DNA from: Phenylobacterium parvum | GTDB lineage: Bacteria; Pseudomonadota; Alphaproteobacteria; Caulobacterales; Caulobacteraceae | Assembly: GCF_003150835.1 (NCBI RefSeq) | Contig: NZ_CP029479.1 | Location: 2,764,536 to 2,828,535, forward strand | Reading direction: 5' to 3' | Length of the DNA stretch: 64,000 nt | Part shown: in pieces, positions 45,620 to 56,204 of the stretch | Layout of the letters: each line of letters starts with the position of its first letter | Position numbering within the stretch: position 1 is the stretch's first letter | Position numbers and translations under genes: made by a program | The notes under the pieces: generated by a model | Database searches by the model: none | What the model saw: the letters and a program-made list of their open reading frames with translations, nothing else | Told to the model about the DNA's origin: nothing

Positions 45620-46536
45620 ACCGCGCCGGCGCCGCCTTCGCCGCCCTGTCGCCCAACGTCCGGGGCGCCCTCTGGATGACCGCGTCGGCCCTGGCCTTCA
45701 CGGTCATGTCGACCCTGATCAAGTACCTGGGCGAGGGCTATTCGCCGGGGCTGCAGACCTTCTACCGCCAGGCGGCCGGTTTCTTGATCCTGCTGCCGAT
45801 CATCCTGCGCCATCGGTCGACGGCCTTCGCCACCAGCCGCCCCGGCCTGCTGATCTTCCGGGCCGGGGCGGGCACCCTGGGCACAATGCTGTCCTTCTAC
45901 GCCTTCCAGAACATGCCCCTGGCGGACGCCAACGCCCTGTCCTTCACCCGCAGCCTCTGGCTGGTGCCCCTGGCCGCCTTCGTGGTGGGCGAGCGGATCG
46001 GGCCCCTGCGCATCTTCGCCGCCCTGGCGGGTTTCGTTGGCGTGCTGATCATGGTCCGTCCTGGCGCCGGGGGGCACTTCGCCCTCGGCCTGCCGGCCCT
46101 GGCCATGCTGGCCTCGTCCTTCCTCTTCGCCCTGACGGTGACGGGGATGAAGGTCCTGACCCGGGATCACGCCCCGACCGTCCTCCTCGTGTGGGCCGCA
46201 ACGCTGGGGATGGTCTTATCGATCCCCGGGGCCCTCCTGTCCTGGCGCTGGCCCGAGCCCGTGGACCTCGCCCTCTTGTCCATGATGGGAATCATGGGCA
46301 CCGCGACCCAGGCCTTCTATATCCGCGGGATGGCCGCCGGAGACGCCGCCGCCATGGCCCCTGTGGACTACATCCGGCTGGTCTTCGCCGCCGCCGTCGG
46401 CTTCCTTTTGTTCGCCGAGGTCCCGGGGGTCTGGACGATCGTCGGGGCCGCCGTGGTGGTGGCCTCCACCCTGTTCATCACCTGGCGCGAGCACGCGGCC
46501 TCGCGCAGGGGCGCCGTCGGCGCCGAGCCCGTCTAG
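45616..46536 (+). CDS. DMT-superfamily (EamA) permease
   Basis: A 306-residue inner-membrane protein with ten predicted helices and two EamA repeats (about 15-145 and 160-290). The first helix region is RGALWMTASALAFTVMSTLI. Members export metabolites; RhaT/YdcZ-like specificity cannot be assigned. The TTG start at 45616 overlaps the SDR stop, so translation may be coupled. Confidence 0.88.
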   Translation: MNRAGAAFAALSPNVRGALWMTASALAFTVMSTLIKYLGEGYSPGLQTFYRQAAGFLILLPIILRHRSTAFATSRPGLLIFRAGAGTLGTMLSFYAFQNMPLADANALSFTRSLWLVPLAAFVVGERIGPLRIFAALAGFVGVLIMVRPGAGGHFALGLPALAMLASSFLFALTVTGMKVLTRDHAPTVLLVWAATLGMVLSIPGALLSWRWPEPVDLALLSMMGIMGTATQAFYIRGMAAGDAAAMAPVDYIRLVFAAAVGFLLFAEVPGVWTIVGAAVVVASTLFITWREHAASRRGAVGAEPV

Positions 46537-46592
46537 GCGTCCGCCCCGCCCTCCCCTAGGGTGGAGAGCAGGGCCCCGGAAGGAGCGGAAGC

Positions 46593-46949
46593 ATGCATGT
46601 CTGCGGCATGGTGATCCCGGTTCCGGAGGACCGGCTTGAGGACTATCGCCAGTGGGCCGAGGCCAGCGCCGCCTTCTTTCGAGAGTACGGCTGTCTCGAG
46701 ATCGTCGAGAGCTGGGAAGACCTCGTCCCTGAAGGCAGGCAGACCGATTTCCGGAAAGCCGTCGCCGCCCTGCCGGGCGAGAAGGTCGTCTTCACCTGGC
46801 AGGTCTGGCCGGACAAGGCCTTTCTCGAGGCCGCCGAGGCGCGGATGCATGAGGATCCGAGAATGGAGAGCGCCGAAGCGCCCCCCTTCGACGCCTCCCG
46901 GCTGATTCTGGGCGCCTTCTCTCCCCTGGTCGTCATGGGCCGGCCGTAA
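46593..46949 (+). CDS. DUF1428 family protein
   Basis: A 118-residue protein of DUF1428, related to the dimeric alpha-beta barrel fold. Features are a CGMVIPVPEDRLEDYRQWAE start, KVVFTWQVWPDKAFLEAAEARMHEDPRM and a short hydrophobic end (ILGAFSPLVVMGRP). Function unknown; such proteins are often small ligand or metabolite-binding enzymes. A GGAGCGG ribosome site lies before the ATG. Confidence 0.88.
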   Translation: MHVCGMVIPVPEDRLEDYRQWAEASAAFFREYGCLEIVESWEDLVPEGRQTDFRKAVAALPGEKVVFTWQVWPDKAFLEAAEARMHEDPRMESAEAPPFDASRLILGAFSPLVVMGRP

Positions 46950-46964
46950 GTCCGCATGCCTTGC

Positions 46965-46978
46965 CCCGGGATCCCGGG
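46965..46978. repeat. Palindrome between convergent genes
   Basis: CCCGGGATCCCGGG is a perfect 14-base palindrome in the gap between the convergent DUF1428 and DUF1232 genes. It may be part of a bidirectional, T-less termination signal; this is speculative. Confidence 0.25.
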
Positions 46979-47005
46979 CGCGCCGTCACCCTCGTCGCAG
47001 GCCGC

Positions 47006-47431
47006 CTAGTCCTCCCCGCGCAGGCGCTTCAGGTCCGCCTGGGCCGCCGCCCTGTGCTCGGGCTTCAGGTGCTTGCCGATCACCGCCAGAAGTGCGGCGA
47101 AGACTGCGGCGTCGTCGGTGAACCCGAACGCGCCGAGGATGTCGGGAACGGCGTCGGTCGGCAGGACGAAATAGGCCAGCGCCGCCAGCATCATGGCCTT
47201 GGCCGTGCGCGGCGTGGCCGGATCCTGTGCGCAGCGCCAGACCGCCAGGGCGTCGGCGGCGAAGGGGATGTGTGTGGCGACCCGGCGGATCTTGGGCCAG
47301 AATCCCCGGGAAACCCTCTGGGCGTTCACCCGCACGACCTCCGGAACCAGCGCCCGGTCGGGAGCGATGGGGGATTCCGGGTCGATTCCCCCCGGATTTA
47401 CGTCGCGTGATGCTTTTGAGTCGGCGTTCAT
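47006..47431 (-). CDS. YkvA/DUF1232 family protein
   Basis: A 141-residue protein with the DUF1232 block TAKAMMLAALAYFVLPTDAVPDILGAFGFTDDAAVFAALLAVIGKH. The block includes an LPxD-type motif after one hydrophobic segment. Family members are small membrane-associated proteins of unknown function. It is convergent with the DUF1428 gene and divergent from the SDR gene at 47489. Confidence 0.85.
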   Translation of the reverse strand: MNADSKASRDVNPGGIDPESPIAPDRALVPEVVRVNAQRVSRGFWPKIRRVATHIPFAADALAVWRCAQDPATPRTAKAMMLAALAYFVLPTDAVPDILGAFGFTDDAAVFAALLAVIGKHLKPEHRAAAQADLKRLRGED

Positions 47432-47488
47432 CGGGATAAAGGCAAGGCTAGTGGTCTTTCTTCAGACGAGCACGGGAGCTCAGCGTCC

Positions 47489-48271
<783 letters not shown>

Positions 48272-48294
48272 GACCCGCCGTCCCGATCCTGAAG

Positions 48295-48325
48295 GGGGCC
48301 GGCTCTTCGGGGCCGGCCCCTTTTT
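48295..48325 (+). terminator. Intrinsic terminator after the SDR gene
   Basis: GGGGCCGGC (48295-48303) pairs with GCCGGCCCC (48312-48320) around an eight-base loop, followed by TTTTT. It begins 23 bases after the stop codon. Confidence 0.9.
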
Positions 48326-48350
48326 CGTGTCCGAAGGTTCCCCGGGGGCC

Positions 48351-49844
48351 TCAGCGCCGTCGCATCCCGCCCAGGACGCCCCGCAAGATCTCGCGCCCCG
48401 CAGAGGAGGCGAGGGTCCGCATCAGCTGCTTGGCGAAGGTTTCCGTCAGGCTCTGGCGGCTCCGGGACGCCGCCGGGGCCCGGGCCCCGGAGGGCGCCCT
48501 CGGCGCGCGCGGGGCGGGACCGCCGGCGGCCCCACCGGCCTCCATCCGGGCCTTCGCCACCGCCCGCGACTGGAGGACCTCGAAGGCGCTCTCCCGGTCG
48601 ATCGCCGTGTCGTAGACGCCCTTCACGGGGCTGGAGGCCACCACCGCCGCCCGTTCGCCGGGGGCCAGGGGGCCCAGGCGCGAGACCGGGGGCCGGACCA
48701 GGGTCTTCTGCACGACGGTGGGCGCGCCCTTCTCGTCGAGCACGGAGACCAGGGCTTCGCCGACCCCCAGGGCCTGGATGGCGTCGGCGGTATTGAACTC
48801 CGGATTGGTCCGGAAGCTGCTGGCGGCGGCGCGCAGCCCCTTCTGGTCAGCGGGGGTGTAGGCCCGCAGGGCGTGCTGGATCCGGTTCCCAAGCTGGCCC
48901 AGGACCGCATCGGGGATGTCGGCCGGGTTCTGGGTGACGAAGTAGACGCCGACCCCCTTGGAGCGGATCAGGCGCACCACCTGCTCGATCTTTTCCAGGA
49001 GGGACTTGGGCGCGTCCTTGAACAGCAGGTGCGCCTCGTCGAAGAAGAAGGCCAGCTTCGGCCGGTCGGCATCGCCCACCTCGGGCAGGACCTCGAACAG
49101 CTCCGACATCAGCCACAAAAGGAAGGTGGCGTAGAGACGGGGCGAGGCGATGAGGCGGTCGGCGGCCAGGATGCTGACATAGCCCCGCCCGTTCCCGTCC
49201 TTGCGCATGAAGTCCGAGAGGTCGAGGGCCGGTTCGCCGAACAGGCGTGCGCCGCCCTGATCCTCGAGCACCAGGAGCTTGCGCTGGATCGTCGCCACGG
49301 TGGCCGTCGAGACATTTCCGTACCGGGCGCCCAGGGCGGCGGCGTTCTCGGCGGCGAAGGTCAGGGCCGCCTGCAGGTCCTTGAGGTCGAGAAGCAGAAG
49401 GCCCTCGTCGTCGGCCGCCCGGAAGACCACGGACAGGACGCCTTCCTGGACGTCGTTGAGCTCCAGCATGCGCGAGATCAGCAGCGGGCCGACCTCGGAC
49501 ACGGTGGCGCGGATCGGGTGGCCCTTCTCCCCGAACAGGTCCCAGAAGAGGGTCGGCGCCGCCTGCGGGATGAGCTCCAGGTTCATCGACTTGGCCCGGG
49601 CCAGCATCTTCTCGCCGGGCTCGCCGGTCGCGGCGATCCCGCTCAGGTCGCCCTTCACGTCGGCGGCGAAGACGGGGACGCCGGCGTCGGAGAGGCCCTG
49701 GGCCAGGATCTGCAGGGTCACCGTCTTTCCAGTGCCCGTGGCGCCGGCCACCAGCCCATGCCGGTTGGCGCGGTCCAGGCGCAGGATTTCAGGCTGTCCG
49801 GAGCTTCCGATCAATACGCCGCCGGTCTGCGTGCCGTCCGTCAT
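48351..49844 (-). CDS. HerA/YjgR-like ATPase (DUF853)
   Basis: A 497-residue P-loop ATPase of the DUF853 group, related to HerA/FtsK-type translocases. The Walker A is [12 protein letters not shown] near 34-45, and the Walker B is in [13 protein letters not shown]. There is a [24 protein letters not shown] segment near the start and a C-terminal Arg/Ala-rich linker. It is cytoplasmic; its role in bacteria is unclear. The ATG at 49844 has GGAGGGA upstream; the longer frame is shadow. Divergent from the AI-2E permease gene. Confidence 0.88.
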   Translation of the reverse strand: MTDGTQTGGVLIGSSGQPEILRLDRANRHGLVAGATGTGKTVTLQILAQGLSDAGVPVFAADVKGDLSGIAATGEPGEKMLARAKSMNLELIPQAAPTLFWDLFGEKGHPIRATVSEVGPLLISRMLELNDVQEGVLSVVFRAADDEGLLLLDLKDLQAALTFAAENAAALGARYGNVSTATVATIQRKLLVLEDQGGARLFGEPALDLSDFMRKDGNGRGYVSILAADRLIASPRLYATFLLWLMSELFEVLPEVGDADRPKLAFFFDEAHLLFKDAPKSLLEKIEQVVRLIRSKGVGVYFVTQNPADIPDAVLGQLGNRIQHALRAYTPADQKGLRAAASSFRTNPEFNTADAIQALGVGEALVSVLDEKGAPTVVQKTLVRPPVSRLGPLAPGERAAVVASSPVKGVYDTAIDRESAFEVLQSRAVAKARMEAGGAAGGPAPRAPRAPSGARAPAASRSRQSLTETFAKQLMRTLASSAGREILRGVLGGMRRR

Positions 49845-49865
49845 GGTCCCTCCGGAAATTCTGCA

Positions 49866-49884
49866 GGGCCGTCGTCGACGGCCC
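49866..49884. promoter_or_regulatory. 19-base dyad between HerA-like and AI-2E permease genes
   Basis: GGGCCGTCG and CGACGGCCC are perfect nine-base arms around one T. The dyad sits 22-40 bases upstream of the ATPase start and 56-74 bases upstream of the permease start, suiting a shared operator. Confidence 0.4.
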
Positions 49885-49939
49885 GGAGCCCCTGTATGAC
49901 CCGCAGGCGGGGCTTCGCCAAGACGGTCGGCTGTGCCAT

Positions 49940-51058
49940 ATGGGGAAGGTGAGCCCGAACGAACCCTCATTCGCCCCCGCCCTCGCCCCAGCACCCGTTC
50001 CCGGACGGGGCCTTGAACGCGCCTGCCTTGTGATCCTGGCGGTGATCGCCGCCGCGGCCGCGGCCAAGTCCATTTCCGGTGTGATCGCGCCCTTCGCCAT
50101 GGCCCTGTTCCTGGCCGTGGTCATCCAGAGCTTCGCCAACTCCCTGGAGCGCCTCCTGGGCCGGCTCCTGCCCGGCGGCCGGCGGTTCGGCATGCCCGCC
50201 GCCCTGGTCATCACCGCCATCCTGTTCGTCGGCCTCCTGGTCCTGACCATCGACAACGCCTCCGCCTTCGCCGGAAAGCTGGCCAGCTATGCGCCCCGCC
50301 TGAATGAGCTGATCGCCCGGCTGGCGGGCGCCGCCAAGACGGCGGCTGTGCCGACCCTGGACGACCTGCTCCTGCAACTGAACCCCGGCGCCTACCTGGC
50401 CAGCGCCGCCGGCGTCGTCCGGAACCTGGCCGCCGACACCGTCCTGATCCTCATCTATCTGGGCTTCATCATCGCCTCGGGCCGGGGGCTGGAGCGCAAG
50501 GTGCTGAACCTGTCGACCGAGCGCGGCGAGCGCCGCGCTGTGGTCACCGCCTACCGGTCGATCCTGGGCTCGGTGGAGCAGTACCTCTGGGTCCAGACCG
50601 TCACCGGCCTGATGATCGCGGCGGCCTCCTGGGCGGCCATGACCTTCGTCGGCCTGGAGGGCGCGACCTTCCTGTCGGTCCTGATCTTCCTGGCCTGCTA
50701 CATCCCCATCCTCGGCGCCGCCCTCGGGGTGGTGTTGGCGCCGGTCTTCGCCCTTATGCAGTTCCCGACCCTCTGGCAGGCGATCTTCCTCTACGCCGTC
50801 CTTCAGGGCCTGCACTTCGTGGTGGGCAACATCATCGCGCCGCGCATGCAGGGCCGCAGCCTCAACATGGACCCGCTGGTCGTCCTCCTGTCCCTCGCCT
50901 TCTGGGGATGGCTCTGGGGCGTGATCGGCATGTTCCTGTCGACCCCCCTCACGGTCATCGTGATGGTGGTCTGCGCCCAGTTCCGCGGTTCGCGCTGGGT
51001 CGCGGTCCTCCTGTCGGCGGACGGCCGCCCCGAACGGGCTTCTCCGCCGAAGCCGTGA
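49940..51058 (+). CDS. AI-2E family transporter (TqsA-like permease)
   Basis: A 372-residue membrane protein of the AI-2E exporter family with seven to eight predicted helices. Features are [20 protein letters not shown] near 205-224, [20 protein letters not shown] and [20 protein letters not shown] Pro/Ala-rich N-terminus precedes the first helix. Family members carry diverse substrates, and some have sodium/proton antiport; transport of AI-2 cannot be assumed. The ATG at 49940 is one of a few possible starts. Confidence 0.85.
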   Translation: MGKVSPNEPSFAPALAPAPVPGRGLERACLVILAVIAAAAAAKSISGVIAPFAMALFLAVVIQSFANSLERLLGRLLPGGRRFGMPAALVITAILFVGLLVLTIDNASAFAGKLASYAPRLNELIARLAGAAKTAAVPTLDDLLLQLNPGAYLASAAGVVRNLAADTVLILIYLGFIIASGRGLERKVLNLSTERGERRAVVTAYRSILGSVEQYLWVQTVTGLMIAAASWAAMTFVGLEGATFLSVLIFLACYIPILGAALGVVLAPVFALMQFPTLWQAIFLYAVLQGLHFVVGNIIAPRMQGRSLNMDPLVVLLSLAFWGWLWGVIGMFLSTPLTVIVMVVCAQFRGSRWVAVLLSADGRPERASPPKP

Positions 51059-53347
51059 TCAGGCCTGGTCGTCGACCACATCCTGCTCGTAGGCCGCCAG
51101 GGTGGCCATCTGCAGGATCTTGGAGACCGATGCGCCCAGGGGCGCGATCTGCACCGACTTCTGCAGGCCCAGAAGCAGGGGCCCGATGACGGTGGCCCCG
51201 CCCAGTTCCTGGACCAGCAGGGTCGAGATGGCGGCGGAGTGGATGGCCGGCATGATCAGGACGTTGGCCGGGCCGCTGAGCCGCATGAAGGGGTAGTTGG
51301 CCCACTTGGCGGTGTCGAGGGCGAGGTCGGGGGGGATTTCGCCCTCGTACTCGAAGTCGACGTCCATGTCGTCCAGCATGGCCACCGCCTCGCGGACCTT
51401 CACGGACCTCTGTCCCATGGGGTTGCCGAAGGTGGAGTAGGACAGGAAGGCGATCCGCGGCCGGTAGCCCAGGGTCTTCACCGCCCGGGCCGCCTCGCAG
51501 GCGATCTCGACCAGTTCGTCGGCGTCCGGCATCTCGGTGACATTGGTGTCGGCGATGAAGAGGGTCCGGCCCTTGGCCAGCAGGACGCTCATGCCGATCA
51601 CCCGGCCGTCCGGGGACGGATCAATCACCCGCAGGATCTCCTCCAGGGCCTGGTCGTAGGACCGGGTCACGCCCGTCACCATGCCGTCGGCATGGCCCAG
51701 GGCCACCATGGAGGCGGCGAAGGAGTTACGGTCCTGGTTGATCAGCCGCAGGACATCGCGCTTCAGGTAGCCCTGGCGGGCCAGGCGTCCGTAGAGGAAG
51801 TCCACGAATTCCGGATTGTGCTCGGAGACCCGGGCGTTGACGACCTTGAGGTCGGCCTCGGCGGGATCAAGCCCGGCCAGGCGCATGTTCTCTTCCACCA
51901 GGTCCTCTCGCCCGACCAGGATGGCCTGGCCCAGGCCGGCGTTCTGGAAGGCGAAGGCGGCGCGGATGACGCTGGGCTCCTCGCCCTCGGCGAAGACGAT
52001 GCGCTTTCCCGGCGACTTCAGGACCACGCCCTGGATCTTCTGCAGGAAGCCCGCCGTGGGATCGAGGCGCTGGGCCAGGGAGGCCCGGTAGGCGTCCATG
52101 TCGGCGATCGGGGTGCGGGCGACGCCGGAGTCCATGGCCGCCTGGGCCACGAAGGGCGGGATGTAGGAGATCAGCCGCGGGTCGAAGGGCGAGGGGATGA
52201 TGTATTCCGGCCCGAACTTGAGCTGCTTGCCGTGGTAGGCGGCGGCGACCTCGTCCGGCACGTCCTCCCGGGCCAGCTGGGCCAGGGCGTTCGCGCAGGC
52301 GACCTTCATCTCCATGTTCACACGGCGGGCGCGCACGTCCAGGGCGCCGCGGAAGATGTAGGGGAAGCCCAGGACGTTGTTGACCTGGTTCGGATAGTCG
52401 CTGCGGCCGGTGGCGACTATGGCGTCGCTGCGCACGGCGGCGACCTCCTCCGGCGTGATCTCCGGGTCCGGGTTGGCCATGGCGAAGATGATCGGGTTGG
52501 GCGCCATGGAGGCGACCATCTCGGGCGTCAGGGCGCCCTTCACCGACAGGCCGAAGAAGGCGTCGGCGCCCTTGATGGCGTCGGCCAGGGTGCGGGCGTC
52601 GGTCTCCACCGCGTGGGCCGACTTCCATTGGTTCATGCCAGAGGTGCGGCCCCGGTAGATGACGCCGGTGTTGTCCACGGCGATGCAGTTCTCGGCCCGC
52701 ACGCCCATGGCCTTGACCAGCTCCAGGGAGGCGATCCCCGCCGCCCCGGCCCCGCAGAGGACCAGCTTGACGTCCTTCATCTCGCGCCCGGTGATCTTGC
52801 AGGCGTTGATCAGGCCGGCGGAGGAGATGATCGCCGTGCCGTGCTGGTCGTCATGGAAGACCGGGATGTCGAGCAGCTCCTGCAGCTCGGTCTCGATCCG
52901 GAAGCATTCCGGGCTCTTGATGTCCTCCAGGTTGATGCCCCCGAAGGTCACGCCGATGTTCTTGACCACCGTGATGACCTCGTCCGGGTCGGTGGCCGTC
53001 ACCTCGATGTCGATGGAGTCCACGTCGGCGAAACGCTTGAAGAGGACGCTCTTGCCCTCCATCACCGGCTTGGAGGCCAGGGCGCCCAGGTTGCCCAGGC
53101 CCAGGATGGCGGTGCCATTGGAGATCACCGCCACCAGGTTGCCCTTGGAGGTGTAGTCGTAGGCGGTCTCGGGGTCCTCGGCGATGCGCAGCACCGGCAC
53201 CGCCACCCCCGGAGAATAGGCCAGGCTCAGGTCCCGCTGGGTCGCCATGGGCTTGGTCGGCGTGATGGCCAGTTTCCCGGGCGTCGGGAACTGATGGAAG
53301 CTCAGGGCTTCCTCGTCGGTGAAGGTGCGCTTCCTGGCGTCGCTCAT
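51059..53347 (-). CDS. maeB: NADP-dependent malic enzyme with C-terminal phosphotransacetylase-like domain
   Basis: A 762-residue two-domain enzyme: malic enzyme (about 1-430) and a phosphate acetyltransferase-like part (about 440-755) that has a regulatory role in the family. Visible are [10 protein letters not shown] near 50-59, [25 protein letters not shown] and a [17 protein letters not shown]ossmann block. It decarboxylates malate to pyruvate, giving NADPH. The start is MSDARKRTF at 53347; the longer frame is shadow. Its end is one base from the AI-2E permease stop. It is divergent from dapB. Confidence 0.95.
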   Translation of the reverse strand: MSDARKRTFTDEEALSFHQFPTPGKLAITPTKPMATQRDLSLAYSPGVAVPVLRIAEDPETAYDYTSKGNLVAVISNGTAILGLGNLGALASKPVMEGKSVLFKRFADVDSIDIEVTATDPDEVITVVKNIGVTFGGINLEDIKSPECFRIETELQELLDIPVFHDDQHGTAIISSAGLINACKITGREMKDVKLVLCGAGAAGIASLELVKAMGVRAENCIAVDNTGVIYRGRTSGMNQWKSAHAVETDARTLADAIKGADAFFGLSVKGALTPEMVASMAPNPIIFAMANPDPEITPEEVAAVRSDAIVATGRSDYPNQVNNVLGFPYIFRGALDVRARRVNMEMKVACANALAQLAREDVPDEVAAAYHGKQLKFGPEYIIPSPFDPRLISYIPPFVAQAAMDSGVARTPIADMDAYRASLAQRLDPTAGFLQKIQGVVLKSPGKRIVFAEGEEPSVIRAAFAFQNAGLGQAILVGREDLVEENMRLAGLDPAEADLKVVNARVSEHNPEFVDFLYGRLARQGYLKRDVLRLINQDRNSFAASMVALGHADGMVTGVTRSYDQALEEILRVIDPSPDGRVIGMSVLLAKGRTLFIADTNVTEMPDADELVEIACEAARAVKTLGYRPRIAFLSYSTFGNPMGQRSVKVREAVAMLDDMDVDFEYEGEIPPDLALDTAKWANYPFMRLSGPANVLIMPAIHSAAISTLLVQELGGATVIGPLLLGLQKSVQIAPLGASVSKILQMATLAAYEQDVVDDQA

Positions 53348-53508
53348 CGGGGCGGCGTTTCCTTGGAGGTGGAGGCCGGACAGGCCCCGAAAGGCCGGCA
53401 ACCTACAGGCCGCCCGCGGGCGGGACAACCTCGCAGGACCCACAGGGCATTGACCCGCAGGACCCTCTCGCGGGACAAGGGACCCCCGCCAGAGCCCCGG
53501 AGGCCCCC

Positions 53509-54282
53509 GTGACCCAGCCCATCCGCATCGCCGTTTCCGGCGCCCTCGGCCGCATGGGCCTGGCCGTGGCGGCGGCGGTGGAGGCCGCGCCCGACCTCGT
53601 CCTCGCCGGCCGGTTCGACCGTCCCGACGCGGCGGGTGCTGGCCTGGTTGACCGCTCCGCGGCCCTCCAGGGCGCTGACGTGGTGGTCGACTTCTCGACG
53701 CCGGCCGCCTCCGTCGCCCTGGCCGGGGAGGCCGCCACCCTGGGCGGTCCGGCCCTGGTGATCGGCTCCACAGGCTTCTCGCCCGGCGAGATCGACGCCC
53801 TGGCCCAGGCGGCCCTGCGCATCCCGATCGTCCGGGCCGGGAACTTCTCCCTCGGGGTGAACATGCTGATGGGCCTGGTCGAGCTGGCCTCCGCGGCCCT
53901 CTCGCCCGCCGAGTTCGACATCGAGGTGACCGAGGCCCACCACCGCCGCAAGGTCGACGCCCCCTCCGGCACGGCCCTCATGCTGGGCGAGGCCGCGGCG
54001 CGGGGGCGCGGGGTGGACCTGAACCAGGCCGCCATCCGCGCCCGGGACGGGATCACCGGCGCGCGCGCCGAAGGCGCCATCGGCTTTTCCGTCGTGCGCG
54101 GCGGCGGGGTGATCGGCGAGCACTCGGTCCTGTTCGCCGGAGAGGATGAGATCCTGACCCTAAGCCACTCCGCCCGGGACCGGGGCCTCTTCGCCCGCGG
54201 CGCCCTGGCCGCCGCCCGCTGGGCCGTTGCGCGCGCGCCCGGCGCCTACGACATGCAGGACGTCCTCGGCTTCCGGCGCTGA
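53509..54282 (+). CDS. dapB: 4-hydroxy-tetrahydrodipicolinate reductase DapB
   Basis: Reduces 4-hydroxy-tetrahydrodipicolinate in lysine/DAP synthesis. It has 257 residues; the cofactor motif VSGALGRMG is near 8-16, and [19 protein letters not shown] carries the catalytic His and Lys. The GTG start at 53509 has GGAGG nearby. DAP from this pathway also feeds peptidoglycan. It is convergent with the phosphotransferase gene. Confidence 0.96.
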   Translation: MTQPIRIAVSGALGRMGLAVAAAVEAAPDLVLAGRFDRPDAAGAGLVDRSAALQGADVVVDFSTPAASVALAGEAATLGGPALVIGSTGFSPGEIDALAQAALRIPIVRAGNFSLGVNMLMGLVELASAALSPAEFDIEVTEAHHRRKVDAPSGTALMLGEAAARGRGVDLNQAAIRARDGITGARAEGAIGFSVVRGGGVIGEHSVLFAGEDEILTLSHSARDRGLFARGALAAARWAVARAPGAYDMQDVLGFRR

Positions 54283-54289
54283 ACCTCGA

Positions 54290-55390
54290 TCAGGGGATGA
54301 CCGCCGCCCCGTCCACGTCTTCGAACAGGGCCAGGGCCCGCTCCGCCCAGGCGTGGAACAGGGCCAGTCCCCGGGGACTGTCGAAGTCGAGGGAGCCGAT
54401 GGCCACCACCGGCCAGCACCAGGCGAGCATGGCGCAGATCCGGAAGGCCTCCCGGGCCTGCGAGAGGCTGTAGTCGCCGACCCCGGCGCGGACCAGGCCT
54501 TCATGGTGGCGCGCGATCAGGTCGTCCTGCCCCGCCCGGCGCGTCGCCACGTCCAGGCTTCCTGACAGCATGTAGGCGAGGTCGAAGGCGGCGGGCCCCT
54601 GCATGACGATCTGCCAGTCGACCAGGGCGAAGGGCGCCGATGACGAGCCCGCCTCGAACATCATGTTGTCCGCCCGGAAGTCGCCATGCATCAGGGTTCG
54701 GGGCTGCTCGAAGGCCAGGTCCATCAGGGCGCCGATGCGCGGGGCCAGGGCCTCTCCCGCCCGCCGGGCGTAGGGGCTCATCCGGTCGCCGATGAAGTCG
54801 ACCACGGCTGGCCAGCACTGCTGGTAGACGGGCTCCAATGCCTTCATCTCGGGGGAGTTGAGCGTCAGGAGCCAGTCCATGCCCGGGAGTTCGGGGGATC
54901 CCCACCAGGCGCCATGGAGCCCCGCAGCGGCGTCGATCGCCCGGCCGGCGTCCTCCAGGGTCAGGCCCTCGACCTGATCCGGCATCCGGGCGGGCGACAT
55001 GTCCTCGAGGAGAAGGACGAAGTCCATGTTCGAGGGGTCATAGTCCACCCCGAAGGCCTGGGGCGTGCGCACGGGCGTCCGGTCGGCCAGGCGGGCGTAG
55101 AAGCCCGTCTCCTTCTGGTAGAAGCGGAAGATCTCACCCACCTGCCGGGAGGACGGGTCCACCGGCGAGACCTTGGCGATCAGGCTGGCCGGGGCGCCGG
55201 CGGCGTCACCCTCGTAGACGGGCCTAAGCCTCTGCATCGCGCTGACGAAACCCACGCCCTGGCCCAGGGGTTCCGCCACGATCCGGGCCACCCGTCCGCC
55301 GGCGGGGAGGGCCCCTGACCCCTGGAGCTTCCGGGTCAGCCACTCCGGTCCGATTGCGTCGATGGCGCGTGGGAAATCCAGGTCCGGCAC
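54290..55390 (-). CDS. Phosphotransferase of the aminoglycoside/ecdysteroid kinase-like fold
   Basis: A 366-residue kinase-fold protein. The catalytic loop is LMHGDFRADNMMF near 245-257 and the metal motif is FALVDWQIVMQG. The nucleotide-binding N-lobe (QGVGFVSAMQRLRPVYEG) is less clear. Start chosen at the GTG at 55390 because GGAGGAC precedes it; the open frame beyond shows no conserved residues. Substrate unknown, perhaps a small hydroxylated metabolite. The following DNA holds the membrane/XRE gene pair in the opposite direction. Confidence 0.82.
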   Translation of the reverse strand: MPDLDFPRAIDAIGPEWLTRKLQGSGALPAGGRVARIVAEPLGQGVGFVSAMQRLRPVYEGDAAGAPASLIAKVSPVDPSSRQVGEIFRFYQKETGFYARLADRTPVRTPQAFGVDYDPSNMDFVLLLEDMSPARMPDQVEGLTLEDAGRAIDAAAGLHGAWWGSPELPGMDWLLTLNSPEMKALEPVYQQCWPAVVDFIGDRMSPYARRAGEALAPRIGALMDLAFEQPRTLMHGDFRADNMMFEAGSSSAPFALVDWQIVMQGPAAFDLAYMLSGSLDVATRRAGQDDLIARHHEGLVRAGVGDYSLSQAREAFRICAMLAWCWPVVAIGSLDFDSPRGLALFHAWAERALALFEDVDGAAVIP

Positions 55391-55482
55391 GGGCGTCCTC
55401 CCTGTAGCCTTCGCTACAATCGTCTTGAAAACGAGGCTCTCCCTGCACCATCCGCCTGTCAAGCTGCGCCAGACTGTCTATG

Positions 55483-55502
55483 ATTTTTGACATGTCAAAA
55501 AT
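55483..55502. promoter_or_regulatory. 20-base perfect palindrome with embedded -35 box
   Basis: ATTTTTGACA followed by its exact reverse complement TGTCAAAAAT. TTGACA (55487-55492) inside it is a consensus -35, and TACGGT (55510-55515) 17 bases later is a weak -10. It lies 38 bases before the membrane gene, so binding would block the promoter. The HTH protein encoded next to that gene is the obvious candidate, which is inference. Confidence 0.6.
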
Positions 55503-55539
55503 GTTCGACTACGGTCATCTTCAACATAGGAGCCTGGAA

Positions 55540-55941
55540 ATGTCCGTACGCGAAGTCTCCGCCTGGGTGATGGTTCTGGTGTTTGGCGTGGTCGGCACCG
55601 GGTGCCTGGCCTCGATCCTGCGCGCCGGACTCGACGCCCCGCCCCAGCCGGCCGTGGTGGCCTCGGCGCCCGCGATCGTTGCCAGCGTCATTGCTCTTGA
55701 GGTCGTCCTGGCCATCTTCTTCCCGAAGAAGGCGTACGCGCCGCCGGATGAACGCGAGCGCCTGATCATCGCCAGGACCGGTCACTGGGCTGGATTGGCC
55801 TTCCTGGCGGCGGTCCTGCAGGCGCTGGGGCACTACGTCGTCCATGCGGATGGCGACGTGATGTTCAATGTGATCGTGCTGGGCCTGTTCGCCTCCGGGC
55901 TGATCGAGTACGGCGCCCAGATCGTACTCTTTCGACGCTAG
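55540..55941 (+). CDS. Four-helix membrane protein paired with an XRE regulator
   Basis: A 133-residue protein with four hydrophobic helices (about 8-30, 38-58, 75-97, 105-127) and a conserved-looking PPDERERLIIARTGHWAG loop. The ATG at 55540 is preferred over that at 55480, because AGGAG precedes it and 55480 lies inside the predicted promoter/operator. Function unknown; small membrane proteins next to YgzD-type HTH proteins form a recurring pair in bacteria. It is followed 11 bases later by that HTH gene. Confidence 0.75.
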   Translation: MSVREVSAWVMVLVFGVVGTGCLASILRAGLDAPPQPAVVASAPAIVASVIALEVVLAIFFPKKAYAPPDERERLIIARTGHWAGLAFLAAVLQALGHYVVHADGDVMFNVIVLGLFASGLIEYGAQIVLFRR

Positions 55942-55952
55942 GGTGAAGTTCC

Positions 55953-56192
55953 GTGGCAAGGCCGCCGCCGATCACAAACCGGGTCAAGGCCCTCAGGGAG
56001 GCCTCCGGGAACATGAGCCAGTCGGCGCTGGCGGACGCCATCGGCGTGACCCGGCAAACGATCATTGCGATCGAGCAGGGACGTTACTCCCCCTCCCTGG
56101 AAAGCGCCTTCCGGATCTCCCGGGTCTTCGGCGTCGATGTCGAGGAGGTCTTCGGCTGGGAGGCCGAGCCCAAGGGATCCGGGATGGCCTGA
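55953..56192 (+). CDS. XRE-family (YgzD-type) HTH regulator
   Basis: A 79-residue DNA-binding protein consisting of one Cro/C1-type HTH: TNRVKALREASGNMSQSALADAIGVTRQTIIAIEQGRYSPSLESAFRISRVFGVDVEEVF. This is the plan of small YgzD/YozG-like repressors. The GTG start at 55953 leaves only seven residues before the domain. It is likely co-transcribed with the membrane gene and may control the palindrome at 55483-55502. Confidence 0.88.
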   Translation: MARPPPITNRVKALREASGNMSQSALADAIGVTRQTIIAIEQGRYSPSLESAFRISRVFGVDVEEVFGWEAEPKGSGMA

Positions 56193-56204
56193 CCTCGCCG
56201 CAAG

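Noticed and set aside
53410..53425. GC-only palindrome CCGCCCGCGGGCGG before dapB
   Set aside because: Such GC-only dyads are expected by chance at this base composition and no other signal supports it.
51239..53512. A 757-codon open frame antisense to malic enzyme
   Set aside because: It mirrors maeB in high-GC DNA, has His/Gly/Asp-rich shadow composition and no domain; such long antisense frames also lie opposite kup, miaB and metK.
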